From contig CALLNY010000014.1 of assembly GCA_938005475.1 (NCBI GenBank), positions 1-64,000 of the forward strand: DNA of 64,000 nt, in the 5' to 3' direction. Below, one piece after another: positions 44,868 through 53,894 of the stretch. Position numbers and translations under genes: made by a program. Below the pieces are notes generated by a model. The model searched no databases. It saw nothing but the letters and a program-made list of their open reading frames with translations, and had not been told where the DNA came from. This DNA is from an uncultured Bacteroidia bacterium. Lineage in GTDB: Bacteria; Bacteroidota; Bacteroidia; J057; CALLMJ01. Positions within the stretch are counted from its first letter, which is position 1. Each line of letters starts with the position of its first letter.

Positions 44868-45932
44868 ATGAGCATTTTCACAGAGATTATCCAATTAGAG
44901 CATGAGCAAGTGATGCTATGTTCAGACAAAGCAACACAATTAAAGGCAATAATAGCTATCCATAACACAGTTTTAGGACCTGCTTTAGGGGGAACGCGCT
45001 TCTGGAACTACACTTCTGAATCAGAAGCGCTTACTGACGTATTGAGGCTTTCTCGCGGTATGACCTATAAAGCCGCCGCCGCAGGGCTCAATTTAGGTGG
45101 TGGGAAAGCCGTTATTATAGGTGAACCCAACCTAATCAAAAACGAAGCTCTTTTAAGAAGGTTCGGTAAATTTGTAGAAAATCTTAATGGGAAATACATT
45201 ACTGCAGAAGATGTAGGCGTGAACGAAAAAGATATGGAGCATATTCATGCAGAAACCAATCATGTTACTGGACTACCAATTTCTATGGGGGGCTCTGGAG
45301 ACCCTTCCCCTTTTACTGCTTACGGTGTGTATCTGGGCATGAAAGCTACCGCTAAAAAGTTGTACGGTTCAGAAAACCTTTCCCGCAAAAAAATTGTAGT
45401 TCAAGGTGTTGGAAAAGTAGGCTATCATTTGATATCCCATTTAATCAAAGAAGGAGCAAAAGTTTATGCTTATGATATCCAGCAGGAAGCAATCCAAAAA
45501 GTTACTAAAGCCTTTAAAGTAATTCCTATTGATGCCAATAAAATCTTTGAAACAGATGCAGAGATATACGCTCCCTGCGCTTTAGGAGCCACTATTAACC
45601 CTGATACTCTGGCTATCATGAAGTTTGAAATGGTGGCTGGAGGTGCTAATAATCAACTTCTAGACGAACAAAGAGACGGGGATGCCCTATCTCAAAAAGG
45701 AATATTATATGCACCTGACTTCGTCATCAATGCAGGTGGTCTGATGAACGTACAAACGGAACTAGAAGGTTATTCTAAAGAAAGGGCTACTGAAAAAGTC
45801 GAATCCATTTATCAAAACATAATGCAGGTTTTTCAAATTGCTGAAAAACTGAATATCAATACCCAAAAAGCGGCTATCCATTTAGCCGAGCAACGCATTC
45901 AATCCGTTGGTAATATCAAGAAATTTATTTAA
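44868..45932 (+). CDS. leucine dehydrogenase (Glu/Leu/Phe/Val dehydrogenase family)
   Basis: A 354-residue NAD-dependent enzyme that deaminates branched-chain amino acids reversibly. The catalytic Lys is in LNLGGGKAVIIG (~residues 75-86). HNTVLGPALGGTRFW and GMTYKAAAAGL match the substrate pocket of Leu/Val/Phe dehydrogenases rather than glutamate dehydrogenases. The NAD domain starts with VVQGVGKVGYHLISHL. Its stop TAA overlaps the nusB ATG by one base (TAATG), so the two genes are coupled. The exact amino-acid preference is inferred. Confidence 0.88.
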   Translation: MSIFTEIIQLEHEQVMLCSDKATQLKAIIAIHNTVLGPALGGTRFWNYTSESEALTDVLRLSRGMTYKAAAAGLNLGGGKAVIIGEPNLIKNEALLRRFGKFVENLNGKYITAEDVGVNEKDMEHIHAETNHVTGLPISMGGSGDPSPFTAYGVYLGMKATAKKLYGSENLSRKKIVVQGVGKVGYHLISHLIKEGAKVYAYDIQQEAIQKVTKAFKVIPIDANKIFETDAEIYAPCALGATINPDTLAIMKFEMVAGGANNQLLDEQRDGDALSQKGILYAPDFVINAGGLMNVQTELEGYSKERATEKVESIYQNIMQVFQIAEKLNINTQKAAIHLAEQRIQSVGNIKKFI

Positions 45933-46399
45933 TGCCAAGAAGAAGAGAAATAAGAGAAAAAGCATTACAAGGGGTTTATGCTTGGTTATTAACCCAAGAG
46001 GATCCCCGAAAAGTTTTTGACAAAGTATTGAGCAAATCCTATAAAAAACTTTTAGAAGATTTTGAGCGGTATTCTTCCAAGTATCCTGAGAACGATGCCC
46101 AGTTTCTACATGATTTGTTTTTTGGTGTTACAAGAAACTACGAGAATTATATTCAAGCTATAAAAGAAAAAGTAGAAAATTGGGATATTTCTCGAATTGC
46201 TGTATTAGATAAAGCCGCGATGTTATTAGCGCTTTCGGAAATAGAAAATTTTTCTAGCATTCCCGTTAAAGTGACTATCAACGAATATTTAGATATCATC
46301 AAAAATTTTAGTACACCTAAAAGCACTATTTTTGTAAATGGAATTATAGATAGTATTCATTTAGATTGGATAAAATCAGGAAAAATTCAAAAAAAATAA
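45932..46399 (+). CDS. nusB: transcription antitermination factor NusB
   Basis: 155 residues, shorter than the long Bacteroidota NusB proteins (~300 aa), which have an extra N-terminal domain. It begins RRREIREKALQGVYAW, with the Arg-rich first helix that contacts boxA RNA, and ends with KVTINEYLDIIKNFSTPKSTIFVNGIIDSI, the classic NusB C-terminal signature with Asn-Gly. It acts in rRNA transcription antitermination with NusE (S10). It is coupled to leucine dehydrogenase and convergent with ruvB, leaving two bases between stops. Confidence 0.92.
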   Translation: MPRRREIREKALQGVYAWLLTQEDPRKVFDKVLSKSYKKLLEDFERYSSKYPENDAQFLHDLFFGVTRNYENYIQAIKEKVENWDISRIAVLDKAAMLLALSEIENFSSIPVKVTINEYLDIIKNFSTPKSTIFVNGIIDSIHLDWIKSGKIQKK

Positions 46400-46401
46400 A
46401 T

Positions 46402-47424
46402 TTAAGATAAATCAAATAAATTAGGTTTATTAAGATTAGCATAAGGTTTATTAAGGTGCTGATAGGCAAGGAGGGTAGCTTCTCTACCGCGAGGGGTTCT
46501 TTTGATGAGACCTTGCATGATTAGGAAGGGTTCATAAACTTCTTCAATGGTTTCAGGGTCTTCACCACAAGCGGTAGCAATGGTAGTCAAACCGACGGGT
46601 CCACCTTGAAATTTATCGATGATGGTAGTTAAGATTTTGAGGTCCATTTGGTCGAGACCTAAGGAGTCAACTTCTAGTGCCTTCATAGCAAAGAGAGTTA
46701 TTTTCGTATCGATGATACCGGAGCCTTTAATTTCTGCGAAGTCACGGACACGTCTTAGTAATCGATTGGCGATTCGTGGTGTTCCTCTACTTCGGATAGC
46801 AATTTCATAGGCGGCGTTCTCTTCAATAGGGATATTAAGGACTTTTGCGGAGCGTTCAATAATTTTTTGGAGGTATTCAGGTTGGTAGTATTGTAAACGA
46901 GCATGAATACCAAAACGTGCAAGCAAAGGAGCCGTGAGAAGCCCAGCGCGTGTAGTTGCCGCAATTAATGTAAAAGGATGGATAGTAATTTGAATACTCC
47001 TTGCGTTAGGTCCGGATTCTACCATAATATCAATATGAAAATCCTCCATGGCTGAATATAAATACTCTTCAACGATGGGACTTAAACGATGAATTTCATC
47101 GATAAAAAGTACATCAAAAGGTTCTAGGTTAGTGAGTAGTCCTGCCAAATCGGCAGGTTTTTCTAATACGGGTCCGGAGGTAGTATGGATGTTCACGCCG
47201 AGTTCGTTTGCGATGATGTAAGATAAAGTGGTCTTTCCGAGCCCAGGAGGTCCATGCAAAATCACGTGGTCTAATGCTTGCTTACGCTTCTTTGCCGCTC
47301 TAACAAAGACTTCTAAATTTTCACGTAGCGAATCTTGCCCTGTAAAATCTTGAAAAGTCTTCGGTCTCAATACAATTTCTTCATTATCACTATACTGTGC
47401 TTCTAAATTTTCATTTCGCGGCAT
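46402..47424 (-). CDS. ruvB: Holliday junction branch-migration helicase RuvB
   Basis: A 340-residue AAA+ motor. Walker A is [20 protein letters not shown] (~residues 54-73), Walker B is [11 protein letters not shown], sensor 1 lies in LIAATTRAG, and the Arg-finger region is in [17 protein letters not shown]. The C-terminal winged helix has [41 protein letters not shown], a RuvB hallmark. It drives branch migration with RuvA. It begins 2 bases after the DNA ligase gene on the same strand, so a DNA-repair operon of partner-ligase-ruvB is likely. Confidence 0.97.
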   Translation of the reverse strand: MPRNENLEAQYSDNEEIVLRPKTFQDFTGQDSLRENLEVFVRAAKKRKQALDHVILHGPPGLGKTTLSYIIANELGVNIHTTSGPVLEKPADLAGLLTNLEPFDVLFIDEIHRLSPIVEEYLYSAMEDFHIDIMVESGPNARSIQITIHPFTLIAATTRAGLLTAPLLARFGIHARLQYYQPEYLQKIIERSAKVLNIPIEENAAYEIAIRSRGTPRIANRLLRRVRDFAEIKGSGIIDTKITLFAMKALEVDSLGLDQMDLKILTTIIDKFQGGPVGLTTIATACGEDPETIEEVYEPFLIMQGLIKRTPRGREATLLAYQHLNKPYANLNKPNLFDLS

Positions 47425-47426
47425 AA

Positions 47427-48854
47427 TTATACTTTATTCCAACCTTTTTTTACGTTTTCTGTAATGAAATCCTTATAAATTTGATAAATCTGCTCCTTAC
47501 TATTAGAAACTTTTACTTCTATGTCAAGTTCTCCAGATTTACGACCAGGGCTATAGTCTGTAAAAGTGGCTACGTAGGCAGGATAAATACCAGAATCTTC
47601 TTTATTTGTTTTCCATAAAAGAAATTTACGAACCGCCTTGATGCCTTTGGTTTCTTTTACATACACTGCTCGTTCTAAAAGTTCTGATTTTTCAAATTTT
47701 AAGTTTCTTTGTTCTAAGGAGGGAAGTTCTAACCAATCCGTAATTTGTGACAGCCTTAAATCAGTAGGATTAACAGCCTTATCATCTCTTATTCTTTCAA
47801 AAACAGGACTAATAACACTGAATGCAGGTATCCTATGAATAAGCTTATAACCTTCTATATCGTCAAATTGTAATATGGGTTTAAAAATATAGGGTTCTTC
47901 ATGCGTTTCCGTGATGGCATCTAAAAAACCTATTTCTACGACAATTTCAGGTTTAACAAATTGAATAGCAATCCCTGATTTTACGGTCTCTAAATATTCA
48001 CTATCTACTTGATAAAAGCGAAGTTTTTCAAAAAGACTTTTGCGAGTATCCGAGTTGAAACCTGTACCTACTTTGGCAAAAGGTAAAAATTTACCTTCTT
48101 CCAACATTAAAGCTACTAGTACATCCAAGATTTCACCTTCCTCTTTATCAGATTCCGCATATCCTATTATAACAGCATCTATCGTGTGATAAGGTTTGAT
48201 TTTATAAGCGAAATTTTCCGCAGAGCGAATTACTAATCCCTCATTGCCCTCTTGTTGTACCCATTCCTTAAAGTAATGTTCAATTTCTGTACGAGACTCA
48301 ATTTTTTGATGCTTGGGAATATTAACTTTTGAACCTTTACCAAAGATTTTATTCAGCTGATTAAATAATAAATCGGCTTTTTCGAAGTATCTATTATCCT
48401 CTAATTGGTAAATATCAAAAACAGAGATATGAATTTTTTCTAAATCTTTTTCGCTATCGGGAGAATCTAAAATTTTGGTAACCTCAAAAGAACGCGGTCT
48501 TGGAGAGTTTACATAAACTTCACAAGCGAAATATGCTCGGTTTATTTTATTTTTTGTCAGGGATTCTTGTATTTCTTTCAGAACAGGTAAACCCAAACGT
48601 ACTTTACCACGTGGGTTCACCAAAAAACATTGTTCATCTTCCCAGAACAACATATAAAAATGCCCATCAATTTTTTGCGAAATATAGTAATATTCCGAAC
48701 TTAAAATATGGATTGCTTCATGTATAGGCACAGAACGATACCTAGAAGCAACATTTTTTTTGTAATTAAGAGTAATTTTATGGTATTCTGTGTTTTCTAT
48801 TGTCCCGAAACAATAGTCTCCAAAACTAACCTGTAACTTTTTGATATCAATCAT
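47427..48854 (-). CDS. ATP-dependent DNA ligase with C-terminal extension
   Basis: 475 residues. The nucleotidyltransferase core holds motif I KIDG with catalytic Lys61, a motif III ACEVYV with Glu, motif IIIa VFDIYQL, motif [10 protein letters not shown] and motif V YKIKP. An OB-fold follows (~250-340) with [13 protein letters not shown] and [12 protein letters not shown]. The late segment [11 protein letters not shown] matches motif VI (FxRxRxDK) of ATP-dependent DNA ligases. There is no N-terminal DNA-binding domain. The last ~120 residues are an extension of unknown fold. It overlaps the upstream partner gene by 8 bases and is followed 2 bases later by ruvB. It would seal nicks with ATP; the housekeeping ligase is normally NAD-dependent LigA. 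Confidence 0.85.
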   Translation of the reverse strand: MIDIKKLQVSFGDYCFGTIENTEYHKITLNYKKNVASRYRSVPIHEAIHILSSEYYYISQKIDGHFYMLFWEDEQCFLVNPRGKVRLGLPVLKEIQESLTKNKINRAYFACEVYVNSPRPRSFEVTKILDSPDSEKDLEKIHISVFDIYQLEDNRYFEKADLLFNQLNKIFGKGSKVNIPKHQKIESRTEIEHYFKEWVQQEGNEGLVIRSAENFAYKIKPYHTIDAVIIGYAESDKEEGEILDVLVALMLEEGKFLPFAKVGTGFNSDTRKSLFEKLRFYQVDSEYLETVKSGIAIQFVKPEIVVEIGFLDAITETHEEPYIFKPILQFDDIEGYKLIHRIPAFSVISPVFERIRDDKAVNPTDLRLSQITDWLELPSLEQRNLKFEKSELLERAVYVKETKGIKAVRKFLLWKTNKEDSGIYPAYVATFTDYSPGRKSGELDIEVKVSNSKEQIYQIYKDFITENVKKGWNKV

Positions 48855-49551
48855 TGGGAAGTCCTTTCAGTTCAATATTGGATAAATGCAAAATTAAGAG
48901 ATATTTATCTTCTTGTATACGACCTTCCAAGAAACCTCTATAAGGTTTACCATTATTTGACAAAATTAAAGGTGCTCCTTTGTTATCTGCTCCGATAAGC
49001 ATAAGGGCATTTTTTTCGTGTAATTGCTTTGCCATGTCATACAAAAAATCAAAAGTAATACCACTAGAATGTTTAAGTTGGTATTTACGAACAAAAACAA
49101 ATTTTTTGATAGCTTCTGATTTAGGAATAAATTTACCTGTCCAGATTAAAGGTTTTCCTTCAACGGCAATATTAGCAAACACTTCTTCTGGAATTTTTTC
49201 TTCTATAGGTTCATCTTTTGGGTTGTATCTAATCTCACGAATGCTAACATGATGAATGATTTTTTGTTCTGGGTTTACTAAAATTTTGAAAGTATGTTTT
49301 AAAAATCTACCTGTCAACTCTAAATTGATTTCAGGGTCTTCGTTGATGAGAGCCTCTGCGAGAGCATTACCATCACCATATCTTTCTTTTAATTTGGATA
49401 AAGCTTCTTGGTTGGTAAATTTTACTACTTTGTAAGTATGAACTTTTTGTTTATTAGGGGTTAAGAATTGCCAACGCTTTGGGGCCAAAGTAAAATCTAA
49501 TTTAACAAAACTATCTCTTTTTTTTTCGTTTGAAATATGAATATTTCTCAT
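48847..49551 (-). CDS. conserved-type protein of unknown function, partner of the DNA ligase
   Basis: 234 residues from ATG 49551. Residues 1-110 look alpha/beta, with WQFLTPNKQKVHTYKVVKF, and a middle part contains LELTGRFLKHTFKI. The C-terminal part (~145-234) reads FVFVRKYQLKHSSGITFDFLYDMAKQLHEKNALMLIGADNKGAPLILSN in pieces and ends with [16 protein letters not shown]. No signal peptide and no recognised motif was found. Its end overlaps the ligase start by 8 bases, so they are translated together, which suggests a helper such as a template-binding or processivity subunit. The longer frame from 49602 runs into the tmRNA terminator and is rejected. Confidence 0.7.
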   Translation of the reverse strand: MRNIHISNEKKRDSFVKLDFTLAPKRWQFLTPNKQKVHTYKVVKFTNQEALSKLKERYGDGNALAEALINEDPEINLELTGRFLKHTFKILVNPEQKIIHHVSIREIRYNPKDEPIEEKIPEEVFANIAVEGKPLIWTGKFIPKSEAIKKFVFVRKYQLKHSSGITFDFLYDMAKQLHEKNALMLIGADNKGAPLILSNNGKPYRGFLEGRIQEDKYLLILHLSNIELKGLPND

Positions 49552-49585
49552 AGACTTTGACAAAAAGAAATTTACAGATAAATAG

Positions 49586-49608
49586 AAAAAAAACCTTCCC
49601 ATGGAAGG
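49586..49608 (-). terminator. terminator of ssrA (tmRNA)
   Basis: On the minus strand, CCTTCC pairs with GGAAGG around ATG, followed by eight T. It begins 13 bases after the tmRNA 3' end. Confidence 0.85.
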
Positions 49609-49621
49609 CAGTTAAAAAAAG

Positions 49622-49969
49622 TGGAGATGGTGGGACTTGAACCCACGTCCGGCGAAGCTAAAAGTATAACTTTCTCCATGCTCAGTTATTTGTTCTATTT
49701 CGGTTTTTCATACTACAAATAACAAAAGTATTTCAAACCTAGCTCTTTGAGAGTTTAAGTAGTATGAAGAGCATCTACTACCGAGGCAATGTCAGCGATG
49801 TCTAAAAGAAACCCATTGCCCAATTTCTAATAGACATTAGCCGCAGTTAGGCAGCTAAAGAATAAGAAGTATTGCCGTTTATGGCTGATAGCGTTTTTGA
49901 AAAGTGTTGCTATCATCACTTTGCATGCTTGTTATACCTCTAATCAACCCGTCAATTCCATTCATCCCC
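49622..49969 (-). ncRNA. ssrA: tmRNA (transfer-messenger RNA)
   Basis: About 348 bases before CCA addition. The 5' end GGGGATG pairs with CATCTCC at the 3' end. The T arm reads GGACGTGGGTTCAAGTCCCACC. The tag frame begins at a GGC resume codon at 49876 and reads GNTSYSLAA, then TAA at 49849-49847. The CCA is not encoded: after the discriminator A the DNA reads C then T. tmRNA rescues ribosomes stalled on broken mRNAs and marks the products for proteolysis. SmpB is not in the window. Confidence 0.95.
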
Positions 49970-50011
49970 AATTTTAAAGAACTTGTGATAAAATGTCTCA
50001 TCTAGCGAATG

Positions 50012-50042
50012 CAAAAATAATACCAAAATTATTTTTTGTCAA
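50012..50042 (-). promoter_or_regulatory. promoter of ssrA (-33 TTG, -7 TATTTTTG)
   Basis: On the minus strand, TTG (50042-50040) and TATTTTTG (50019-50012) are 20 bases apart. The element overlaps the last codons of hslV. Mature tmRNA begins 42 bases further on, after removal of a 5' leader by RNase P. Confidence 0.65.
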
Positions 50043-50586
50043 GAGATACGAATTCAAAATTATGATTAGTAAAGATACAGATATCAGCGGCAATAGATAA
50101 ACTTTCTTTCACAATTTGATAAGCAGAAAGATGGGGAGCAAATTTTTTCATGGCGATAGCGGCAGATAAAGCATACATAGCCCCGGACCCCACAGCGGCA
50201 ATTTGATTATCGGGTTCTAAAACATCACCTGTTCCACTCACAATCAAAATTTCATTAGAAGAAGCTACCACTAACATAGCTTCCAACCTTCGTAAGAAAC
50301 GGTCAGTTCTCCAATCCTTAGCTAATTCTACAGCGGCTCTTTTCAAATTATTTTGGAATTGATTTAATTTATCTTCAAAACGCTCAATTAACGTAAAAGC
50401 ATCAGCTGTAGCCCCTGCAAAACCTGCTAAAATTTTACCGTTACCAATAATACGTACTTTCTTTACGTTGCTTTTAATAACGGTGTTTCCCATCGTGGCT
50501 TGTCCATCTGCACCTAATACAACCTCACCGTTGTGAATAATTCCGAGCACTGTGGTAGCATGAACAAAACTTTCTTTAGTGGGCAT
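50029..50586 (-). CDS. hslV: ATP-dependent protease subunit HslV (ClpQ)
   Basis: A 185-residue proteasome-like peptidase. The short propeptide [10 protein letters not shown] ends before the catalytic Thr of [24 protein letters not shown] (Thr11 in the precursor). Lys in [26 protein letters not shown] completes the active site. It forms a double hexamer that degrades proteins unfolded by HslU. HslU is not next to it, unlike in most bacteria. Its start overlaps the nuoI end by 11 bases, so both are on one mRNA. Confidence 0.95.
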   Translation of the reverse strand: MPTKESFVHATTVLGIIHNGEVVLGADGQATMGNTVIKSNVKKVRIIGNGKILAGFAGATADAFTLIERFEDKLNQFQNNLKRAAVELAKDWRTDRFLRRLEAMLVVASSNEILIVSGTGDVLEPDNQIAAVGSGAMYALSAAIAMKKFAPHLSAYQIVKESLSIAADICIFTNHNFEFVSLDKK

Positions 50587-51148
50587 GCAAATTTTGGTCT
50601 TTTATACTATGCTTGTTGTTGGCTTTATTGAAATGGTATACCTCACCGTAGTTGGGGTTTTTGAATTTTTTGAGCCAGTCAAGACGTTTTTTTAGTTTGG
50701 TAGCATCTACCATTAACTTTTGTTTATCAAATTTAGCTTGTTCTCGATTACTAAAATTGATGTCGTATTCTTCACTCATTACAATAGCTTCCTCCGGGCA
50801 AACTTCTTCACATAAACCACAATAAATACAACGAAGCATATCAATTTCAAATTTTACAGGATAACGCTCTTTAACATTTTCGGTTTCTCCTGCCTGCATA
50901 CTAATCGCTAAGGGAGGACATACTCTTGCACATAAACCGCATGCAACACATCGCTCTACTCCGTTCTCCGCAACTAAAACAGGTCTTCCTCTGAATTCTG
51001 GACCTAAAATAACTTTTTTTTCTGGATACTCCAAGGTAACCTTGGGTCTAAACATATGTTTAAATGTAAACCACATGCCTTTCAATACGGGTAGTACATA
51101 GGTTCTTTCCCAAAAATTTAGCGTTCTTTCTTTTGATAACTGTGCCAT
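50576..51148 (-). CDS. nuoI: NADH-quinone oxidoreductase subunit I (2 x 4Fe-4S)
   Basis: A 190-residue ferredoxin-like subunit of complex I. The two cluster motifs are [12 protein letters not shown] and [17 protein letters not shown], at about residues 67-78 and 108-124. The N-terminal helix [15 protein letters not shown] carries the short membrane-contact segment of NuoI. It hands electrons to NuoB at the membrane arm junction. Unlike the usual nuo cluster, it shares an operon with hslV (11-base overlap), while nuoJ and nuoK lie 18 kb and 6 kb away. Confidence 0.94.
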   Translation of the reverse strand: MAQLSKERTLNFWERTYVLPVLKGMWFTFKHMFRPKVTLEYPEKKVILGPEFRGRPVLVAENGVERCVACGLCARVCPPLAISMQAGETENVKERYPVKFEIDMLRCIYCGLCEEVCPEEAIVMSEEYDINFSNREQAKFDKQKLMVDATKLKKRLDWLKKFKNPNYGEVYHFNKANNKHSIKDQNLHAH

Positions 51149-51179
51149 AACTTAAATGCTTTACGTCTTTAATAAGGAA

Positions 51180-51187
51180 CAAAAGTA
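51180..51187 (-). promoter_or_regulatory. -7 box TACTTTTG for nuoI-hslV
   Basis: On the minus strand, TACTTTTG ends 31 bases before the nuoI ATG at 51148. Confidence 0.45.
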
Positions 51188-51264
51188 CATAATAAAAGAT
51201 TTGAATAAAAATTTTTTTATTTTAAGTTTGGTACAAGCTTTCACAAAAAATTTGAATAATAGGT

Positions 51265-51936
51265 TTATGGAATACTTTCAAGGTCTTCAAAAGAGATATC
51301 TAATAATTCGTATTGTTGGTAGTTTTGAAAATCATAATGCCACCATTCGTGTTCATTAGCTTTAAAACCGTGTTTTTCCATAATTCTTTTCAATAAGTTA
51401 CGGTTATTGATAAAGGAACGCTGTACATTGTAGTATTGGTGTGATGCTTTAATGTTAAATTCATCATATTGAGAGGGCATAGGCACTTCTGTAGAGTCTT
51501 CGATATTTACAAGGGTTAAATCTACAGCAGTAGCACGGTTATGAACTGATCCGTAAACGGGGTTCGCAACATAGGGAGAGCCATTAGTCAATTGCCACAT
51601 TTTTCGGGTAACGGAGTAGGGTCTGTAGGCGTCATATATTTTCAAGGAAAGTCCGAGCGGTTCAATTTCTTTTTGAATATTTGTAAGCGCCAATGCAACA
51701 GGAAAACGTGCATAGGCTTTTGCTTTACTGTAAATAGGAAACTTTAAAAAATTATTTGAGGTTGCATAGCGAATATCAATCATAATAGAAGGGCAGAATT
51801 TTTTTATGTCTACTAAGGTTTTACTAGGGTCCTTTTGTATAAGCTTTATATAATCGTTCAACGATGAAACCACATAAGGCTGATGAAAACTGGAAAGTAG
51901 AACGAACACAAAAAAACTAATTATTCTCCATTTCAT
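51265..51936 (-). CDS. D-alanyl-D-alanine dipeptidase (VanX/DdpX family)
   Basis: 223 residues with a signal peptide-like N-terminus (to ~residue 24). The M15D zinc peptidase motifs are present: SVHNRATAVDLTLV (zinc His and Asp; the usual HxxG is replaced by HNRATAVD) and EWWHYDF (catalytic Glu and zinc His). DIRYATSNNF and YDAYRP are also conserved in VanX. It cleaves D-Ala-D-Ala in the periplasm, which in organisms without vanA/vanH serves recycling of peptidoglycan dipeptides. It overlaps the DedA gene by 20 bases. No van resistance genes are nearby. Confidence 0.9.
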   Translation of the reverse strand: MKWRIISFFVFVLLSSFHQPYVVSSLNDYIKLIQKDPSKTLVDIKKFCPSIMIDIRYATSNNFLKFPIYSKAKAYARFPVALALTNIQKEIEPLGLSLKIYDAYRPYSVTRKMWQLTNGSPYVANPVYGSVHNRATAVDLTLVNIEDSTEVPMPSQYDEFNIKASHQYYNVQRSFINNRNLLKRIMEKHGFKANEHEWWHYDFQNYQQYELLDISFEDLESIP

Positions 51937-52591
51937 CTTGTGATAAGATTTTTCTTTTTCGGGATTTTGCTCTTTCTTTTAAAAAGGTTCTCATGATAGG
52001 AATGGTGGTAACAATAATCAAAAAGATTATAATGTATTCTAAATAATGTTTAATTTCGGGAACAAAAACTCCTAAAAAGTAACCAATTAAAATTAGAGAA
52101 AAGACCCAGAGAACACCTCCTATAATATTAAAAAAAATAAATTTTTTATATTCGAGGTTAGCAACGCCCGCTAAAATCGGAGCAAAAGTTCTGATGATGG
52201 GTAAAAACCTTCCTAATACTAATGCTTTTCCTCCGTGTTTATCATAAAATTGTTTCGTAAGGGTTACGTACTCGGGTTTAAATAATAAAGATTCTTTTTT
52301 TTTGAATAGAGCTTTGCCCATTTTTTTTCCTACGTAATACCCAAAACTATCGCCCAGAACAGCGGCTGAAGTAACAGCAATTAGGACTGAGACAATAGAG
52401 TGGTCTAAAATACCCGTTGCCGTGAGTAGTCCCGCGGTAAAAAGTAAGGAGTCGCCTGGCAAAAAAAAACCAACCATAACTCCTGTCTCAGCAAAAATAA
52501 CCAAAACCAGCAACGGTAGTCCACCATAATGGATAATGCTCTGTGGATGGGTTAGTTCTTTAATAAAATCAACAACAGTTTCCCAACTCAT
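51917..52591 (-). CDS. DedA family membrane protein, copy 2
   Basis: 224 residues, closely similar to DedA copy 1 over its full length. It shares AETGVMVGFFLPGDSLLFTAGLL, LGRFLPIIRTFAPILAGVANLEYKKFIFFN and a membrane end with PEIKHYLEYIIIFLIIVTTIPI. The cytoplasmic tail is basic (KERAKSRKRKI). It is transcribed with the VanX-type dipeptidase (20-base overlap). The pairing with a cell-wall dipeptidase fits a role of DedA proteins in undecaprenyl phosphate recycling, which is inference. It has its own -7 box. Confidence 0.9.
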   Translation of the reverse strand: MSWETVVDFIKELTHPQSIIHYGGLPLLVLVIFAETGVMVGFFLPGDSLLFTAGLLTATGILDHSIVSVLIAVTSAAVLGDSFGYYVGKKMGKALFKKKESLLFKPEYVTLTKQFYDKHGGKALVLGRFLPIIRTFAPILAGVANLEYKKFIFFNIIGGVLWVFSLILIGYFLGVFVPEIKHYLEYIIIFLIIVTTIPIMRTFLKERAKSRKRKILSQDEMENN

Positions 52592-52604
52592 GAAATTTAT
52601 ACTG

Positions 52605-52612
52605 CAAAGATA
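52605..52612 (-). promoter_or_regulatory. -7 box TATCTTTG for dedA-vanX
   Basis: On the minus strand, TATCTTTG ends 13 bases before the ATG at 52591 and lies right after the stop of the upstream gene at 52614. Confidence 0.6.
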
Positions 52613-52613
52613 G

Positions 52614-53285
52614 TTATTTTTTTACTTTTTGGTATTCATTTCTTAAATTTTCTACAATTTTGGTTTGTTCCATAATTTGTTTTTCTTTTTCGGCTTGTTT
52701 CTTTTTATTGGCTTCAATATTTTCCTCTTCTTTTTTTATAGTATTTTTGGCTTCTTCAATATTTTTCAGACTTTTAGACTGCTCTTGTTCAAGGTCTTTT
52801 TTCTCTTTTTCATAGTTCTTTAAGACTTTTTCAGCTTGCTCTAAACGATTTTTTAAATCATTTTTAATTACAGATTTCCCAAATTCCAAAAGATGCCCTT
52901 CCATAATTTTGTATTTATCGGCATGCATTTGGGTATTTAAAAAAGCTCCCCCCAAATCCACAAACATCACTAATTTTTGGGCTTTCCCTTTATTTATTAC
53001 TTTTGCATATATATCGATTGTGTTAGCGGATACCTCTTTAATAAAAGCATCATCCGAGAAAACTTCATTATTCTTTTTATCGATTTTGGTTTTCCCTTTA
53101 AATTTATCTACCCAATCTTTAAATTCTTTAAGCAGAAAATCTTCCGATACCTCTGGAAATTCAATTGCAAGACCTTTCTGTGTACCTTTGCTCATACCCT
53201 CTAAAACTTCATCCACTCGAAGATTTTGTGCCTCTAAAAAGCTCGTAAATAAAATAATAATCCATAAGGTTACAATTTCTATCAT
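52614..53285 (-). CDS. secreted coiled-coil protein of unknown function
   Basis: 223 residues from ATG 53285. The signal peptide is IEIVTLWIIILFTSFLEAQ. The mature N-terminal half contains LEGMSKGTQKGLAIEFP and a strand-rich KAQKLVMFVDLGGAF segment. Residues ~130-223 form a long Lys/Glu coiled coil with heptad-like LEQAEKVLKNYEKEKKDLEQEQ. It would lie in the periplasm or on the surface and might self-associate. It is divergent from the two paralogous secreted proteins at 53.4-54.4 kb, separated by 156 bases. The upstream frame to 53441 is not used because the -7 box at 53309-53316 lies in it. Confidence 0.72.
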   Translation of the reverse strand: MIEIVTLWIIILFTSFLEAQNLRVDEVLEGMSKGTQKGLAIEFPEVSEDFLLKEFKDWVDKFKGKTKIDKKNNEVFSDDAFIKEVSANTIDIYAKVINKGKAQKLVMFVDLGGAFLNTQMHADKYKIMEGHLLEFGKSVIKNDLKNRLEQAEKVLKNYEKEKKDLEQEQSKSLKNIEEAKNTIKKEEENIEANKKKQAEKEKQIMEQTKIVENLRNEYQKVKK

Positions 53286-53308
53286 AAATAATAAGACGTT
53301 TATGCATG

Positions 53309-53316
53309 CAAATATA
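53309..53316 (-). promoter_or_regulatory. -7 box TATATTTG for the coiled-coil protein gene
   Basis: On the minus strand, TATATTTG ends 23 bases before ATG 53285. It sets the start of the gene. Confidence 0.55.
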
Positions 53317-53400
53317 ACAAATAATGTGCTGTCCTCCACGAAAATTTTTATTATGTGAAATATTTTTTTTGAAATGTGGATTGTATAACAAAAATATCCA

Positions 53401-53408
53401 TAATTTTG
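53401..53408 (+). promoter_or_regulatory. -7 box TAATTTTG for the first secreted paralogue
   Basis: TAATTTTG ends 33 bases before ATG 53442. A TTG at 53381-53383 is 17 bases upstream, shorter than the normal spacing. Confidence 0.45.
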
Positions 53409-53441
53409 CAACAAAATAGATAAACAAAATATATAACCCAT

Positions 53442-53894
53442 ATGAATAAGTACATATTGCTTTTATTAGTTTTATTTTTAAATATCTTTTCGTCCTACGG
53501 GCAAGACATGAAGAATGCGGCAAACGTAAATTATGTCTTAGGCGATTTAGAAGTTTTAGACAAAATCGATTTAACAAAAATCTATGTTGCTAAGCTGAAC
53601 AAATTATCCAGTATTACTCCTTACATTCCTTTTGGTGAATTACAACCCAAAACTCCAGCAGAACTAAGAATACCCGCTACCAGTATCAACGAAAAAGCTA
53701 TGGAAAGTTATAGTAAAACAATCCAGGCTTACAATCAAGATTCTGATGCGGCTTTGAGTAATCTAATTCCTTATGCTGACAAAAAAGATATCATGGATGC
53801 CATCATGTTCATGCAAGAAATGATTGCTAAAATTGAATCAATGGGAGAAAAAATTAAAAATCAGTACAAAAAGGGTGGAAACTCTACCGAATAA
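53442..53894 (+). CDS. secreted protein of unknown function, paralogue A
   Basis: 150 residues with a signal peptide (to ~residue 20). The mature part starts NVNYVLGDLEVLDKIDLTKIYVAKLNKLSS and continues with TPYIPFGELQPKTPAELRIPATSINEKAMESY. A conserved block IPYADKKDIMDAIMFMQEMIAKIESM ends the domain. It shares these three blocks with paralogue B 116 bases downstream. The proteins look mainly helical and compact, without Cys. No known family was recognised. The conserved SINEK and DKKDIMDAIMFMQE blocks imply a shared function. Confidence 0.75.
   Translation: MNKYILLLLVLFLNIFSSYGQDMKNAANVNYVLGDLEVLDKIDLTKIYVAKLNKLSSITPYIPFGELQPKTPAELRIPATSINEKAMESYSKTIQAYNQDSDAALSNLIPYADKKDIMDAIMFMQEMIAKIESMGEKIKNQYKKGGNSTE

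Noticed and set aside
51265-51936. VanX-type gene as vancomycin resistance
   Set aside because: No vanA, vanH, vanR or vanS is nearby; a cell-wall recycling dipeptidase is the simpler reading.
52909-53358. 149-residue plus-strand frame opposite the coiled-coil protein
   Set aside because: It is antisense to a better gene with signal peptide and -7 box, and it looks like membrane-like noise from an AT-rich complement.
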